Part shown: positions 43,677 through 52,760 of the stretch, piece after piece
Layout of the letters: each line of letters starts with the position of its first letter
Numbering within the stretch: the first letter of the stretch is position 1
From: Frigoriglobus tundricola
Lineage (GTDB): Bacteria > Planctomycetota > Planctomycetia > Gemmatales > Gemmataceae
Direction: 5' to 3'
Length of the DNA stretch: 64,000 nt
Assembly (NCBI RefSeq): GCF_013128195.2
Contig: NZ_CP053452.2
Span: forward strand, 6,882,001-6,946,000
Program-made: the position numbers and the translations under genes
The notes under the pieces: generated by a model
Seen by the model: only the letters and a program-made list of their open reading frames with translations
Told to the model about the DNA's origin: nothing
The model's database searches: none

Positions 43677-44437
43677 GCCGCTTGCCCTTTCTCGTAAATC
43701 GGTTTCAGCGCGGACTCGAGGGACCGCTTCTCGCCCGTCCGGGGGTCCCGCACCAGGGCCGCGACGGTCCCCGTGTGAACGAGCCGGCCCGCCACGATCA
43801 CGGCCAGGGTGTCGCACAGCTCCTCGACTTCGGGCAGGACGTGCGACACCAGCAGCACGGTTTTGTGCGCGGCCTTGAACTCTCGCACCACGCTCCGCAG
43901 GAGCTGCCGGCCGCCGAGGTCCAGGCCCTCGGTCGGCTCGTCCAGAATGAGCAGCTCCGGGTCGTTAATGAGCGCCTGTGCCAGCCCGAGGCGCTGGACC
44001 ATGCCCTTGCTGAACCGCGCGATCGGTTCGCTCCGCCGGTCCGCGAGGCCCACGCGGGCGAGCAGCTCGTCGACGCGTTCGGACACGCGGGCCGTGGGCA
44101 GATCGGAGAGCCCGCCGTAGAACCCGAGCAGCTCGCCGGCCGAGAGGTAGCGCGGGAACGCGTGGTTCTCGTGCATGTACCCGATGCGGCCGAGGGTCCG
44201 GCGGTCGCCCAGCGGCGCGCCGAGCCGGGCGATCGTCCCGGACGTGGGGGCCGCGAGCGAGAGCAGGAGCTTCACGAGCGTGGTCTTCCCGGCCCGGTTC
44301 GGGCCGAGCAGCCCGAACACCCCGCCGGTCGGTACCGTGAGGGTCACGCCGCGGAGCGCGGGCACGCCGGCGCCGCGCCCGAACGGCCCGGTCCGGTACG
44401 TCTTGACGACCTGATCAAACGCCGCGGCGTCGGCCAC
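43673..44437 (-). CDS. ABC transporter ATP-binding protein
   Basis: A 254-residue ATPase. Walker A is GPNRAGKTTLVK, with Arg where Gly is usual, which still fits GxxxxGKT. The signature is FSKGMVQRLGLAQAL, Walker B is ELLILDEPTEGLDLGG and the H-loop is LLVSHVLPEVEEL. It is coupled to the ABC-2 permease by a four-base overlap. Just upstream of its ATG is a 51-bp triple repeat. Confidence 0.9.
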   Translation of the reverse strand: MADAAAFDQVVKTYRTGPFGRGAGVPALRGVTLTVPTGGVFGLLGPNRAGKTTLVKLLLSLAAPTSGTIARLGAPLGDRRTLGRIGYMHENHAFPRYLSAGELLGFYGGLSDLPTARVSERVDELLARVGLADRRSEPIARFSKGMVQRLGLAQALINDPELLILDEPTEGLDLGGRQLLRSVVREFKAAHKTVLLVSHVLPEVEELCDTLAVIVAGRLVHTGTVAALVRDPRTGEKRSLESALKPIYEKGQAA

Positions 44438-44452
44438 CGGTGGACTCCCGTT

Positions 44453-44601
44453 GTGCCTCGCGACCTGTCGCCCACAAAGCCGGGCTTCACGGCCGCTGCC
44501 TGTGTGCCTCGCGACCTGTCGCCCACAAAGCCGGGCTTCACGGCCGCTGCCTGTGTGCCTCGCGACCTGTCGCCCGCAAAGCCGGGCTTCACGGCCGCTC
44601 C
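44453..44601. repeat. Three 51-bp tandem repeats
   Basis: Copies begin at 44453, 44504 and 44555 with GTGCCTCGCGACCTGTCGCC; the first two are nearly identical and the third has one change (CCCGCAAAG) and ends early. Each unit contains AAAGCCGGGCTT, a short hairpin. A related copy in reverse orientation is at 54037-54079. The direct array lies upstream of the ABC ATPase gene. Confidence 0.9.
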
Positions 44602-44676
44602 ACGTTGTCTGCGATTAGCGGCTGCTTCCGAAAAGTAACATAGCTCACACGCGGGTGAAAAAGCCGCGCCGGAACG

Positions 44677-44708
44677 AAAAAAGCCCCGGTCGCGGGTGCG
44701 ACCGGGGC
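44677..44708 (-). terminator. Rho-independent terminator of the TadG-like gene
   Basis: Read on the minus strand, an 11-bp stem GCCCCGGTCGC/GCGACCGGGGC with a four-base loop is followed directly by six T, 20 bases after the stop of the gene at 44729-47689. This is a textbook intrinsic terminator. Confidence 0.9.
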
Positions 44709-44728
44709 GTGGGAAATAGTACAGACCG

Positions 44729-47689
44729 TCACTGAATCAGAGTCACAGACAGACCGCTCTGGAAAATGTTCTGCATACACGTCTTCAGCAAGGAGATCCG
44801 GGTCTCGTACGGCCCGGTGATGATCTGGTTGGAGTTGATCGTCGTTGCGGTCGAGGACCCCGTGTTCCCGGCGGCCGCGATGTTCGCCAGGAACTGGAGG
44901 GCCGTCGGGCGGAAGGTCGCGTTGGGGGCGGCGACCGGGTCGAACAGGTCGCCGAACGCGATCGGGTAGACGCGGACCGGCGCGTTCGGCAGGCTCAGGC
45001 CGCTGTTCGTTCCACTGCTACTGGTCGATGCCAACTGTTGGTTCATTTGCGTGACCACGTCGATCGCGGGTTGCGTACACGCTTGGGCTCCGGTGCTGGT
45101 GCCGGTGTCGGAGGTGAAGTTGGAGTAGTACGTGTTGTACCCCGCCTTGGTGAGCGTGTAATTGGCGTAGGCGTTCGGCACCCCGTCCGTTTCGAAGATG
45201 ACGAGTTTCGACGCCCCGCGGCGGGGCGCGCCGTAAGTGGCGGCCGGGAGCGACGCCGACCCGCAGAGCAGGTTGAACGCGACCGCCAGGCCGCTGTTCG
45301 GGTTCGTCCCGCCGTTGGCGTTGGGGATCTCGCCCTCGGCCACGCTGCTGAAGCTCGTGTTGTACGGCCGCTCTTCGGTCGTGACGTTGCCGGAGTTGAT
45401 CCCGCTGAGGAGCGATTTCGGGTAGAACAGGGCGTTCTGGAGGGCCGTGTAGTTCTGGCTCGTACCGACGCGCGGGACCTGATAGTTGGTCGAGTTCGAG
45501 GCGAACATCGTCATCCCCATGAAGTCGTTCGGGTGGTTCGCCTGCACGTCCGCGATCACCGAGTTCATGCCGGCCTTGAGCTGCCAGCACTGGGCCTCGG
45601 AGACCGTCCCGGCCATCCAGTTGCTCGACTGGGGCCCGCCCTGCGTCGAGTCCTGCAAGAAGTTCATCAGGCTCAGCGGGCCGAACCAGAAGTGCAGCCG
45701 GGGGCGGAGCGGGCTGTCCGCGTAGTTCATGTACGGGGTGACGCTCGTCCAGTTGAGGTTCAGCGCCCACGGGTTCAGGTTGCTGGCGTACACGCTCTGG
45801 GAGAACCCGGCCGGGCTGTCACCGACCCCGTACAGGTACCCAGCCGAGGTGTAGTTGTTGGTGTCGACCTTGGTGCCGAAAACGAAGTCGATGTACTTCC
45901 TCCAGAACACCTTGTCGAGAACCTGTTGGGCGGTCCCGGTGCCGGTGTTGACGTCGTCCGGAATGGACGAATAGTACAGGATGCGCCCCGCCCGCAGGTT
46001 CGGCGGCAGCACCTGCGGGCCGGTCTTGAGCCACTTGAGGACGGCCGCGTAGTTGATCGTGTAGCCGGACCCGGCGAGCGCCTGGCCGCTCCCCGTGTTA
46101 AACAGCGAGGCGTCGACGCCCGCGGTCGCGGTGGCGCTGCTCACGCCGGGGGTGACCGTCCAGGACGTGCCGCTGCTGTTCAGGAAGAACCGCCGCCGCC
46201 AGTCGCACAGCCAGTTCCCGTTCGTGTCCTTCGGGATGACGGGGTTCGACGCGGTGTTCGGGCTGGTCGGGTCCGGGGTGCCGGTGCCGCCGCCCCAGCG
46301 CGGGTCGGGCGGCCACATGAAGAACGTCTTGCCCCAGTACCCCGGCCCCATCGAGAAGCCCTGGAACTTGTCCGCCGCGGCCACCTGCGTGCTGAAGCTC
46401 CCGGGGTCGCCCGGCTTCTCGCTGTTGGAGTTCGTCTTCCAGGTGCGGTACGCCTTCACGTCCAGATCGTACCCGTTGGTCTCCCAGACGGTGTCGCGGA
46501 ACTTGTCCACGGTGGTGATGGTCGTGGTGCCGCTGGTGCCGCCCCGGACGTTCGAGCCGCTCACGTTGTACCCGAGCAGCTCGATCGCGGTGGCCGCCGC
46601 TTTGGTCGAGCTGGCGCCGGTGGCCCACGTGGTGTCGGTCTTGTTGATCGAGCCGTCGGCGCGGCGGTACCGGTCCCCGACGTAGGTGATCGCCGGGGAG
46701 GTCGAGTCGGTCATCGTCTGGAACGAGTACGGCGCCGGGGTCGGCCCCTTCGGGGTCGCTTCGGTCCCGATGTGGTACGCGTTGTACCCCGTGAAGTCGT
46801 AGGTCGTGGGGACGTAGTTGGTCGAGTCGCCGCCGCTCTCCGGCGGGCTCCAGCGGTGGAACGCGTTCAGCAGGGACGACGTGGTGCTGGTCACCGGGTA
46901 CGCGGACGTCGAGGGCGCGGTCGCGTTCGCCGGGTCCCACACGAAGGTGCGCACGATGGGCGGGCCCCCCGGCGTCGCCATCGTGAAATTGTTGCGCGAG
47001 ATCACCTGGCCGTTGCTGTCGTACTGGTTCGCCGTCGCGACCAGGTTCGAGGTGACGAGCCCGTAGTGGCCGAAGGAGGGGACCATCGGGTCCGGGTTCA
47101 GCGAGACGTTGTTGTAATTGAACGTCGAGGCGTAGGCCATCGACCCGGTCATGTCGAGGACGAACGCGACGTCGCGCGGCTTGTACACCGCCACCGCCTG
47201 CGCGCCGGTCGGCATGCTCGTCACGCCCAGCACGTTCATGAAGTAGGTCGGCTGGGTGGAACTCAGCGTGGTCCGGATGGCCGTCCACGACCCGCTGGGC
47301 GGGGTGACGGTCTGGCTCGAGGTGACGTCGTTCCAGGTGGACACGCCGAACGTCTGGCTCGTCGTGTTGTAGAGGTACTGTCCGACCTCGATCTTCTGGA
47401 ACTGGGCGGTCGTGAACTTGGCCGACAGGTTCACGTTGCTCGTCACCGTGGTCTTGGCGTTGGTGACGGCCGGGGCCAGGTTGTTGTTCGTCGATCCGGG
47501 GTTGTTGTTGAGCGTCCGGCACGCGGTCAGGGCCGCGGCGTCGGCCGCGTTCTGGCACTGGGTCCGGGAGACGGCGAGCATGCCGAGGTCCACGGCCAGG
47601 GCCACGAACGCGAACAGGCTGATCACCGACACGGCCATGAGCGGGAGCATCGACCCGCGCCGCCGGCGGCGGGAGCTACGCGTCATCAT
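44729..47689 (-). CDS. TadG-like pilus/secreted protein with von Willebrand A domain
   Basis: A 986-residue protein. The N-terminus has TadE/TadG features: a basic start RRRRRGSMLPLMAVSVISLF, a helix (about 14-36) and then ALAVDLGMLAVSRTQCQNAA, where the DLG and AADAAALTA segments are typical. A VWA domain follows, with the metal motif FVLDMTGSM at about 176-184 and, much later, LVIFETDGVPNAYANYTLTK. Residues in between are Ser/Thr/Asn/Gly-rich and repeat-poor, as in surface proteins. It is the last of three minus-strand pseudopilin-like genes, with a strong terminator. Confidence 0.85.
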   Translation of the reverse strand: MMTRSSRRRRRGSMLPLMAVSVISLFAFVALAVDLGMLAVSRTQCQNAADAAALTACRTLNNNPGSTNNNLAPAVTNAKTTVTSNVNLSAKFTTAQFQKIEVGQYLYNTTSQTFGVSTWNDVTSSQTVTPPSGSWTAIRTTLSSTQPTYFMNVLGVTSMPTGAQAVAVYKPRDVAFVLDMTGSMAYASTFNYNNVSLNPDPMVPSFGHYGLVTSNLVATANQYDSNGQVISRNNFTMATPGGPPIVRTFVWDPANATAPSTSAYPVTSTTSSLLNAFHRWSPPESGGDSTNYVPTTYDFTGYNAYHIGTEATPKGPTPAPYSFQTMTDSTSPAITYVGDRYRRADGSINKTDTTWATGASSTKAAATAIELLGYNVSGSNVRGGTSGTTTITTVDKFRDTVWETNGYDLDVKAYRTWKTNSNSEKPGDPGSFSTQVAAADKFQGFSMGPGYWGKTFFMWPPDPRWGGGTGTPDPTSPNTASNPVIPKDTNGNWLCDWRRRFFLNSSGTSWTVTPGVSSATATAGVDASLFNTGSGQALAGSGYTINYAAVLKWLKTGPQVLPPNLRAGRILYYSSIPDDVNTGTGTAQQVLDKVFWRKYIDFVFGTKVDTNNYTSAGYLYGVGDSPAGFSQSVYASNLNPWALNLNWTSVTPYMNYADSPLRPRLHFWFGPLSLMNFLQDSTQGGPQSSNWMAGTVSEAQCWQLKAGMNSVIADVQANHPNDFMGMTMFASNSTNYQVPRVGTSQNYTALQNALFYPKSLLSGINSGNVTTEERPYNTSFSSVAEGEIPNANGGTNPNSGLAVAFNLLCGSASLPAATYGAPRRGASKLVIFETDGVPNAYANYTLTKAGYNTYYSNFTSDTGTSTGAQACTQPAIDVVTQMNQQLASTSSSGTNSGLSLPNAPVRVYPIAFGDLFDPVAAPNATFRPTALQFLANIAAAGNTGSSTATTINSNQIITGPYETRISLLKTCMQNIFQSGLSVTLIQ

Positions 47690-47749
47690 CGGACGACTCC
47701 TGGAGTTTCGACTGGGCGCATCGAACGCGAGTGTTTTTCGTTGGGGCGG

Positions 47750-48316
47750 TTAGCCTTCGCAGCTCGCCGTCCCGGTGACGGTCAGCGGCACGGTCGAGGG
47801 CATGAACAGGAGCGACGGCGCGATCGACGTGTAGGTCCCGGTGAGCGTCACGGCGATCAGGTTGGGGAACGAGGTGTTGTTCCACGACGTGGCGTTCGGG
47901 TCGGCCCGGATGACCGGCGGCGACAGCGCCAGGCCGGTCGGGTCCACCGCGTACACCGTGACCGAATACTGGTACCCGCCGATCTGGTACACGGCCGGCG
48001 GCGGCGTCAGCGACACGGTCCCCGCACCCATCCGGGCGTTCGTGTAGCTCGTGACGTTCGTATACACGTTCCCGGCCGAGTCCGTGTAGTCGGTGGTGTC
48101 GAACGTGCTCGGCATGGACACGTTCACGGCCGCGTACCGCGCCCCGTCGCGGGCGGCGTTGTTCGTCATTTGCAGCACGAACAGGAACCGCGTGTACTCG
48201 AAGATGCCGAACAGGAGCATGCAGAACACCGTCAGTACCAGCGCGGTCTCGACGGTCGTCATCCCGCGCCGGGCGGGGGCGGGGCGGGACCGGTGCCCCA
48301 ACGTGGGCCGCAGCAT
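47750..48316 (-). CDS. TadE-like pseudopilin
   Basis: A 188-residue protein with a basic N-terminus (HRSRPAPARRGMTTVETALV), in which RRG-MTTVETALVLTVFCML gives a prepilin-like site with E at position five and one hydrophobic helix. Then FGIFEYTRFLFVLQMTNNAA and RDGARYAAVN, which match TadE. The rest is an extracytoplasmic beta-rich part with many Thr. It lies 60 bases before the TadG-like gene and 13 bases after the next TadE-like gene, in one direction. Its role is in assembly of a Tad-type pilus or surface structure. Confidence 0.85.
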   Translation of the reverse strand: MLRPTLGHRSRPAPARRGMTTVETALVLTVFCMLLFGIFEYTRFLFVLQMTNNAARDGARYAAVNVSMPSTFDTTDYTDSAGNVYTNVTSYTNARMGAGTVSLTPPPAVYQIGGYQYSVTVYAVDPTGLALSPPVIRADPNATSWNNTSFPNLIAVTLTGTYTSIAPSLLFMPSTVPLTVTGTASCEG

Positions 48317-48329
48317 GTGGAGTCTCCGG

Positions 48330-48854
48330 TTACCAGGAGGGGAGGGTCGCGTTGACCGTGAACGTGTCGTCCACCATCATCTGCCAGTAGGCGGTGTACG
48401 TCACCGTGGTCGGGTTGATGATGCCCAGGTTCACCCACCGCACCTTGTTCCACGGGATCGTGACCTGGACCGTGAAGGGCTGGCCCTTCAGCCCCTGGTA
48501 CGGCTGGGTCGCCCCGTTACTGTTGGGCGGCAGGAACGTGAACGTCACCGTGACGTCCGACGCCTGGAGGTTGGTGAGGCCGGCCCCGATCAGGTACTGG
48601 TACACCGTGTCGGTCACGTCCGGGGCGGTGCCGGAGATCATCACCTGAGTGGTGGACCCCGACGAGGTGATCGTGGTCCCCTGCGCCGCCAGCCGGGCGC
48701 CCGCGCGGGCGCTGTTGCTGACGATCTGGGTCACCTGCACGAGCCGCCCCACTTCCCAGACCCCGATTACGAGGGGGACCAGGAGGAACGCGCTGATCAC
48801 GGCGACCTCGGCCGCAGCGACCCCCTTGCGAGCGTGTGAACGTCGGCGGAGCAT
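48330..48854 (-). CDS. TadE-like pseudopilin
   Basis: A 174-residue protein with MLRRRSHARKGVAAAEVAVI at its start, a hydrophobic helix (AFLLVPLVIGVWEVGRLVQV) and VSNSARAGARLAAQG, as in TadE. The ATG at 48854 has GGGAGG about seven bases upstream and is preferred to an in-frame start at 48905. It is the first gene of the three-gene pseudopilin set. The C-terminal part is beta-rich. No Tad ATPase, TadB/C or secretin is beside it. Confidence 0.82.
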   Translation of the reverse strand: MLRRRSHARKGVAAAEVAVISAFLLVPLVIGVWEVGRLVQVTQIVSNSARAGARLAAQGTTITSSGSTTQVMISGTAPDVTDTVYQYLIGAGLTNLQASDVTVTFTFLPPNSNGATQPYQGLKGQPFTVQVTIPWNKVRWVNLGIINPTTVTYTAYWQMMVDDTFTVNATLPSW

Positions 48855-49238
48855 CAACGGACCTCCCGCGCCCGGCCAGCGGAACATCAGAACCCGACCT
48901 TCCAACCGCTGGCGCGCGCAACAACCGTAGAGCGTGTACCGGCGGTTGCAAAATTCGGACGGGGAAAAGCTTCACTCCGGGGCCGCGATTTTTCGCCCCC
49001 GCGTGAACGAGGGGCCGTTTCCGGTCCCGTCCGGAACGAATCTCCCGGTCCGAGAGTGAACTTTTTGCGGGCGCGAACGCGGGTGCGGTCGGGGAGCCGG
49101 CGTTACAACCAATAGGGTTCGTATTTTCGGCACAATCTGACTGATTGGAAATTTGGGGCGCCCGGCCCGGCGGGCCGGCGCCCGTCTTGTCACGCCCGGC
49201 GGTCCGCGGCACAATCAGCGAACCCCCCGGAGCGCGCG
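48855..49238. other. Divergent intergenic region
   Basis: Between the TadE-like set (minus) and the AMP nucleosidase gene (plus). It is less GC-rich in places, for example GGGTTCGTATTTTCGGCACA near 49106, and should hold both promoters, but I do not see convincing -35/-10 pairs. No gene is supported. Confidence 0.4.
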
Positions 49239-50021
49239 ATGAAGACGAAAGCGGAGATCGTTCTCGACTGGCTGCCGCGGTACACCGGGCGGCCCGTGGA
49301 GCAGTTCGGCAAGTACATCCTGCTCACCAACTTCGCCCACTACGTCGAACTGTTCGCCGAGCAGTTCGGCGTCGAGATCCTCGGCCGCGACCGGCCCATG
49401 ACGTCCGCCACCGCCGAGGACATCACCATCCTGAACTTCGGGATGGGCAGCGCGATGGCGGCGACCGTGATGGACCTGCTCTCCGCCATCGACCCGAAGG
49501 GCGTTCTGTTCCTGGGCAAGTGCGGCGGGCTGAAGAGCACGAAGGTCGGCGACTTCATCCTGCCCATCGCCGCCATTCGCGGCGAGGGGACGAGCCACGA
49601 CTACCTCGCCGCGGAGGTGCCGGCGCTGCCCTCGTACCGGCTCCAGGCGGCCGTGTCCGCGGCCATCACCAAGCACGACCTCGACTACTGGACCGGCACC
49701 GTCTACACGACGAACCGCCGCGTGTGGGAACACGACGAGGGGTTCAAGCGGTACCTCCGCGACATCCGCGCCAGCGCCATCGACATGGAAACGGCCACGA
49801 TTTACGTGGTCGGGTTCGTGAACCGGATCCCGAAAGGCGCCCTCCTGTTGGTGTCGGACAACCCGATGACGCCGGAGGGGGTGAAGACCTCCAAGAGCGA
49901 CGTCACGGTGACGGAGAAGTACGTCCGCACGCACCTGGAGGTCGGCATCGCCGCGCTGGCGGAGCTGCGCGACTTCGGCGATTCGGTGCGGCACCTGCGC
50001 TTCGAGGAGCGGCCGGGGTGA
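49239..50021 (+). CDS. amn: AMP nucleosidase (short form)
   Basis: A 260-residue phosphorylase-fold enzyme that probably splits AMP to adenine and ribose 5-phosphate. The core motifs VLFLGKCGGLKSTKVGDFIL, and AIDMETATIYVVGFVNRIPK, where ME contacts the ribose, belong to the nucleoside phosphorylase family, and DNPMTPEGVKT is typical of the short AMP nucleosidases found in planctomycetes and Bacteroidetes. It lacks the extra N-terminal domain of the E. coli enzyme. GGAG stands six bases before the ATG. Its end abuts a family A repeat. Confidence 0.85.
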   Translation: MKTKAEIVLDWLPRYTGRPVEQFGKYILLTNFAHYVELFAEQFGVEILGRDRPMTSATAEDITILNFGMGSAMAATVMDLLSAIDPKGVLFLGKCGGLKSTKVGDFILPIAAIRGEGTSHDYLAAEVPALPSYRLQAAVSAAITKHDLDYWTGTVYTTNRRVWEHDEGFKRYLRDIRASAIDMETATIYVVGFVNRIPKGALLLVSDNPMTPEGVKTSKSDVTVTEKYVRTHLEVGIAALAELRDFGDSVRHLRFEERPG

Positions 50022-50025
50022 TCGT

Positions 50026-50155
50026 GTAAGTCGCGGTCGAGGAGGCTTTGCGACGAGGCCCGACGGCCGACCACCCGTGCGGTTCCCGCTTGCGCCAATC
50101 CGCGTAACCGAGGGCCGTCGGGCCTCGTCGCAAGGCCTCCTCGACCGCGACCTAC
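50026..50155. repeat. Dispersed palindromic repeat, family A copy 2
   Basis: A 130-base palindrome starting GTAAGTCGCGGTCGAGGAGG and ending CCTCCTCGACCGCGACCTAC. Arms pair further through TTGCGACGAGGCCCGACGGC. The centre has CGGTTCCCGCTTGCGCC. Compared with the copy at 60001-60116 the centre is inverted, so the element has an orientation. It starts five bases after the amn stop and ends 23 bases before the next ATG. Confidence 0.9.
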
Positions 50156-50178
50156 AAAGAGCCGAAACGGACCACATC

Positions 50179-51183
50179 ATGCCTCTGTCATTTCAGGTGC
50201 TCGGCCGGCCGGGGCGGGACAACGCGCTGTTCGTGAAGATCGACACCGGCCAGGCCCAGACGCGCTTCCTCTTCGACTGCGGCGACGGCTGCCCGCACCA
50301 GGTCGGGCCGTCCGAGCTCCGCGAGGTCGATCACCTGTGCTTCTCGCACCTGCACATGGACCACATCTCGGGGTTCGATCTGTTCTTCCGCGCGAACTTC
50401 GACCGCACGGCGAAGCCGAACCGGATCTGGGTGCCGCACGGGAGTGGCGCCGTGATCCACCACCGGTTCCGCGGGTTCTTGTGGAACCTCGTGGACGAGA
50501 AGCAGGCGGGCGAGTGGCTCGTCCACGAAATCGCGCCCGACACCGTTCACACGCGGGCGTACTTCGCGAGAGAGGGCTTCCTCACGGCCCACGCCCGGCC
50601 GGACGCGCCGCGCCGCACCCGCACCGTTATCGCGGGCGACGGGTACACGGTCGAAGCGGTGCTCCTCGATCACGGCACGCCGTCGGTCGGGTACGTGGTG
50701 CGCGAAGAGGCCCGGGTGAACGTGGATACCGAGGCGTTACAGGCCCGCGGCTTCCAGCCCGGACCGTGGCTGAAGCGGCTCCGCGGTCCCGCTGCCGCGC
50801 CGGGGGAGTTGATCGCGGTGAACGGTGCGGAGCACCCGCTCGGCGCTTTGCAAGCAGACCTGCTTCTCACCACGCCGGGCGATTCGGTCGCGTACCTCAC
50901 CGATTTCCGCATGACCCCGACGACGGCAGATGTGCTCGCGGAGCGCCTGCGGGGGGTGACCACCGTGGTGTGCGAGAGCCAGTACGGCGCGGCCGATGCA
51001 CAACTCGCGGACCGGGTGATGCACTCGACCGCGACCGAAGTGGCGGCAATGGCCGCGCGGGCGGGGATCGGCCGGCTGATCCTGTTCCACTTCTCCGATC
51101 GGTACGCCGCCGACGCCCGCCGCGGCATTCTCGCCGACGCGCGGGCGATCTTCCCGAACACGGATTTGCCGGACGACTGGTGA
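50179..51183 (+). CDS. RNase Z-like MBL-fold hydrolase
   Basis: A 334-residue metallo-beta-lactamase protein close in layout to RNase Z: DHLCFSHLHMDHISGFDLFF with the HxHxDH motif near residue 60, a central insertion and, at the end, LILFHFSDRYAADARRGIL, in which HFSxR is the RNase Z-type end motif. It may trim tRNA 3' ends, but the substrate is not proven. Start ATG 50179 is chosen because upstream codons fall in the repeat. Confidence 0.82.
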   Translation: MPLSFQVLGRPGRDNALFVKIDTGQAQTRFLFDCGDGCPHQVGPSELREVDHLCFSHLHMDHISGFDLFFRANFDRTAKPNRIWVPHGSGAVIHHRFRGFLWNLVDEKQAGEWLVHEIAPDTVHTRAYFAREGFLTAHARPDAPRRTRTVIAGDGYTVEAVLLDHGTPSVGYVVREEARVNVDTEALQARGFQPGPWLKRLRGPAAAPGELIAVNGAEHPLGALQADLLLTTPGDSVAYLTDFRMTPTTADVLAERLRGVTTVVCESQYGAADAQLADRVMHSTATEVAAMAARAGIGRLILFHFSDRYAADARRGILADARAIFPNTDLPDDW

Positions 51184-51216
51184 ACCGCGGGCACGCGTTG
51201 AGACGCGCGCCCCGGC

Positions 51217-51573
51217 TCAGCACGCGAGCGCGCCGGCCGGAATGCCCCGCGGCTCCCAGGAGCGGCGGGCGACGGCTTTTTGCTGCGTCGAGGGGACGGC
51301 GCGGGGGGGCTTCGTCACGCCGACCACATCGGTTCGGGGCGCGTCGGACTCGGAGAACAGGCGCAGGATCGTCCGGCCCACCCACCGCGGATCGACCCCG
51401 ACCCAGAGCACCAGGTAAACGCGGCCGCGGGCCACGTCCATGAACACCCGCGCGACCGCCCGCCGCACCTGCGGTGAGCGCATCACGAGCTTCGCGCTCT
51501 CAATAGGGATCGATACGGCCCAGGCGTTCGGAATGTGGAGCGATTTTTCCAAGCGGAAGTACGCGGACGACAT
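51217..51573 (-). CDS. Hypothetical small protein
   Basis: A 118-residue protein not recognised. The first 75 residues look like a natural domain (SSAYFRLEKSLHIPNAWAVS, ARGRVYLVLWVGVDPRWVGR); the C-terminal 40 are Pro/Arg/Ser-rich and could be less ordered. It converges on the RNase Z-like gene. Confidence 0.5.
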   Translation of the reverse strand: MSSAYFRLEKSLHIPNAWAVSIPIESAKLVMRSPQVRRAVARVFMDVARGRVYLVLWVGVDPRWVGRTILRLFSESDAPRTDVVGVTKPPRAVPSTQQKAVARRSWEPRGIPAGALAC

Positions 51574-51829
51574 GCCAACTCCGACAGTTTACGAGTGTGG
51601 TGCGCCCGCCGTGACGTGTTCCCTTTCCTGTGCTGCTTAGTATGCCCAGGGTTCCCTCCGACTGAAGTCGAAGTGCCCGGAAAACCTTGAATGGTGCCCC
51701 GCCTCGGGTGCAGTGCTGCGGACGAGGGAAGGGCGCGAAGCGCGCGAACGGCGCGAACCCGAACCGGGCGTGTGGGTTATTCGGGCCCGCGGGCGGAACG
51801 CGGGGCGTCAGAAGCCGCACCGATCCGCA

Positions 51830-52387
51830 CTATTGCTTCCCACGGACCGCCCGTTCGAGTCGCCGCAGCCGTAAGAGTACCCACGCGAGGCCCGTGGTCA
51901 GGAGCACCAGTAGAACGCGGTCGAGGGTGATCCCGCCGTTGATGTGTGTCGGCAGCCGGTCACGAAACACGATCCACGCCAGGAACGCGATCCAGGTGCC
52001 GGCGAACAGGACGGGCACCGCGAGCGCGAGCGGCCGGGAGATCGAGAGCCCGTCGCGATTGCCGGGAAAGGCGTCCAGGGTCGCCCGGTACTCGGGCACG
52101 AGCTGCTTGATGCGGGCGTTGACGTGGACGCAGTACGTCCAGTGCCGCTTCTGGATGACCATCCACAGGAGCGTGAACAGCAGGCCGACGAGGGTGATCG
52201 GCAGGAAGAACCCGACGGCGGGCTCCTTGTTGTACATGATGCCGCAGATGGTCAGCAGACCGGTTTCGAGGAACGAGAAGTAGTTCAGGCGGTCGTGGAA
52301 CAACCGCTCCTCGTGCATCCCGTGCTGCCAGAGGCGGTTCACCTCGTCGGCCGTGTACGGCTTCGGCGGGTCTCCCGGGTTCGACAT
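51830..52387 (-). CDS. Membrane protein with four hydrophobic helices
   Basis: A 185-residue protein not assigned to a named family. The first part is charged (DEVNRLWQHGMHEERLFHDR), then pairs of helices: FLPITLVGLLFTLLWMVI and LALAVPVLFAGTWIAFLAWI, with a shorter one before (YFSFLETGLLTICGIMY) and one at the end (LDRVLLVLLTTGLAWVLL). It resembles the RipA/YcxB-type small membrane proteins that occur alone in many genomes. Start ATG at 52387 gives MSNPGDPPKPYTADEVNRL; upstream codons lie in repeat DNA. Confidence 0.65.
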   Translation of the reverse strand: MSNPGDPPKPYTADEVNRLWQHGMHEERLFHDRLNYFSFLETGLLTICGIMYNKEPAVGFFLPITLVGLLFTLLWMVIQKRHWTYCVHVNARIKQLVPEYRATLDAFPGNRDGLSISRPLALAVPVLFAGTWIAFLAWIVFRDRLPTHINGGITLDRVLLVLLTTGLAWVLLRLRRLERAVRGKQ

Positions 52388-52461
52388 CGGGCGTTCCTTC
52401 GGGCAAATCCCTGAGCCAAAAAAACCAATGAGCGCAGCCGGTTGAGCCTCTATTGTGAAAA

Positions 52462-52684
52462 CCGAAGATCTCACCACAAAGGCACAAAGATCGCACAAAG
52501 GGCCACAAATAAATCCGCCGAAGAAGATTCGAAGATGGCCAAACGCGGTACCTATGAGGCGAGCGCGAAGCCTGTATCCTTCGTTTCCTTCGTGTTTTCG
52601 GGCTTCGGCCCCTTTGGGTCTCGACTATCGGTTTTCTTTGTGGCCCTTTGTGCGATCTTTGTGCCTTTGTGGTGAGATCTTCGG
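52462..52684. repeat. Perfect 48-bp inverted repeat
   Basis: CCGAAGATCTCACCACAAAG... at 52462-52509 is an exact complement of 52637-52684, with a 127-base spacer. The text (CACAAAGGCACAAAGATCGC) is far poorer in GC than surrounding genes. The spacer shows no open gene of note. It lies upstream of the membrane protein gene and downstream of DinB. With perfect arms this long it must have arisen recently or is maintained by pairing. Confidence 0.95.
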
Positions 52685-52760
52685 CCCGGCGTTTCGCCGA
52701 GCCCGAGCGGATGCCCCCGAAACGAACCCCAACACTTCTTCCTGTTTCGTTTGGGGCTTC

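Noticed and set aside
44453-44601. CRISPR array
   Set aside because: Units are contiguous direct repeats of 51 bases with no unique spacers, and no cas genes are present.
45038-48355. Very long plus-strand open frame opposite the TadG/TadE genes
   Set aside because: Composition is Arg/Gly/Val/His shadow of GC-rich coding DNA, and the minus strand has clear domains.
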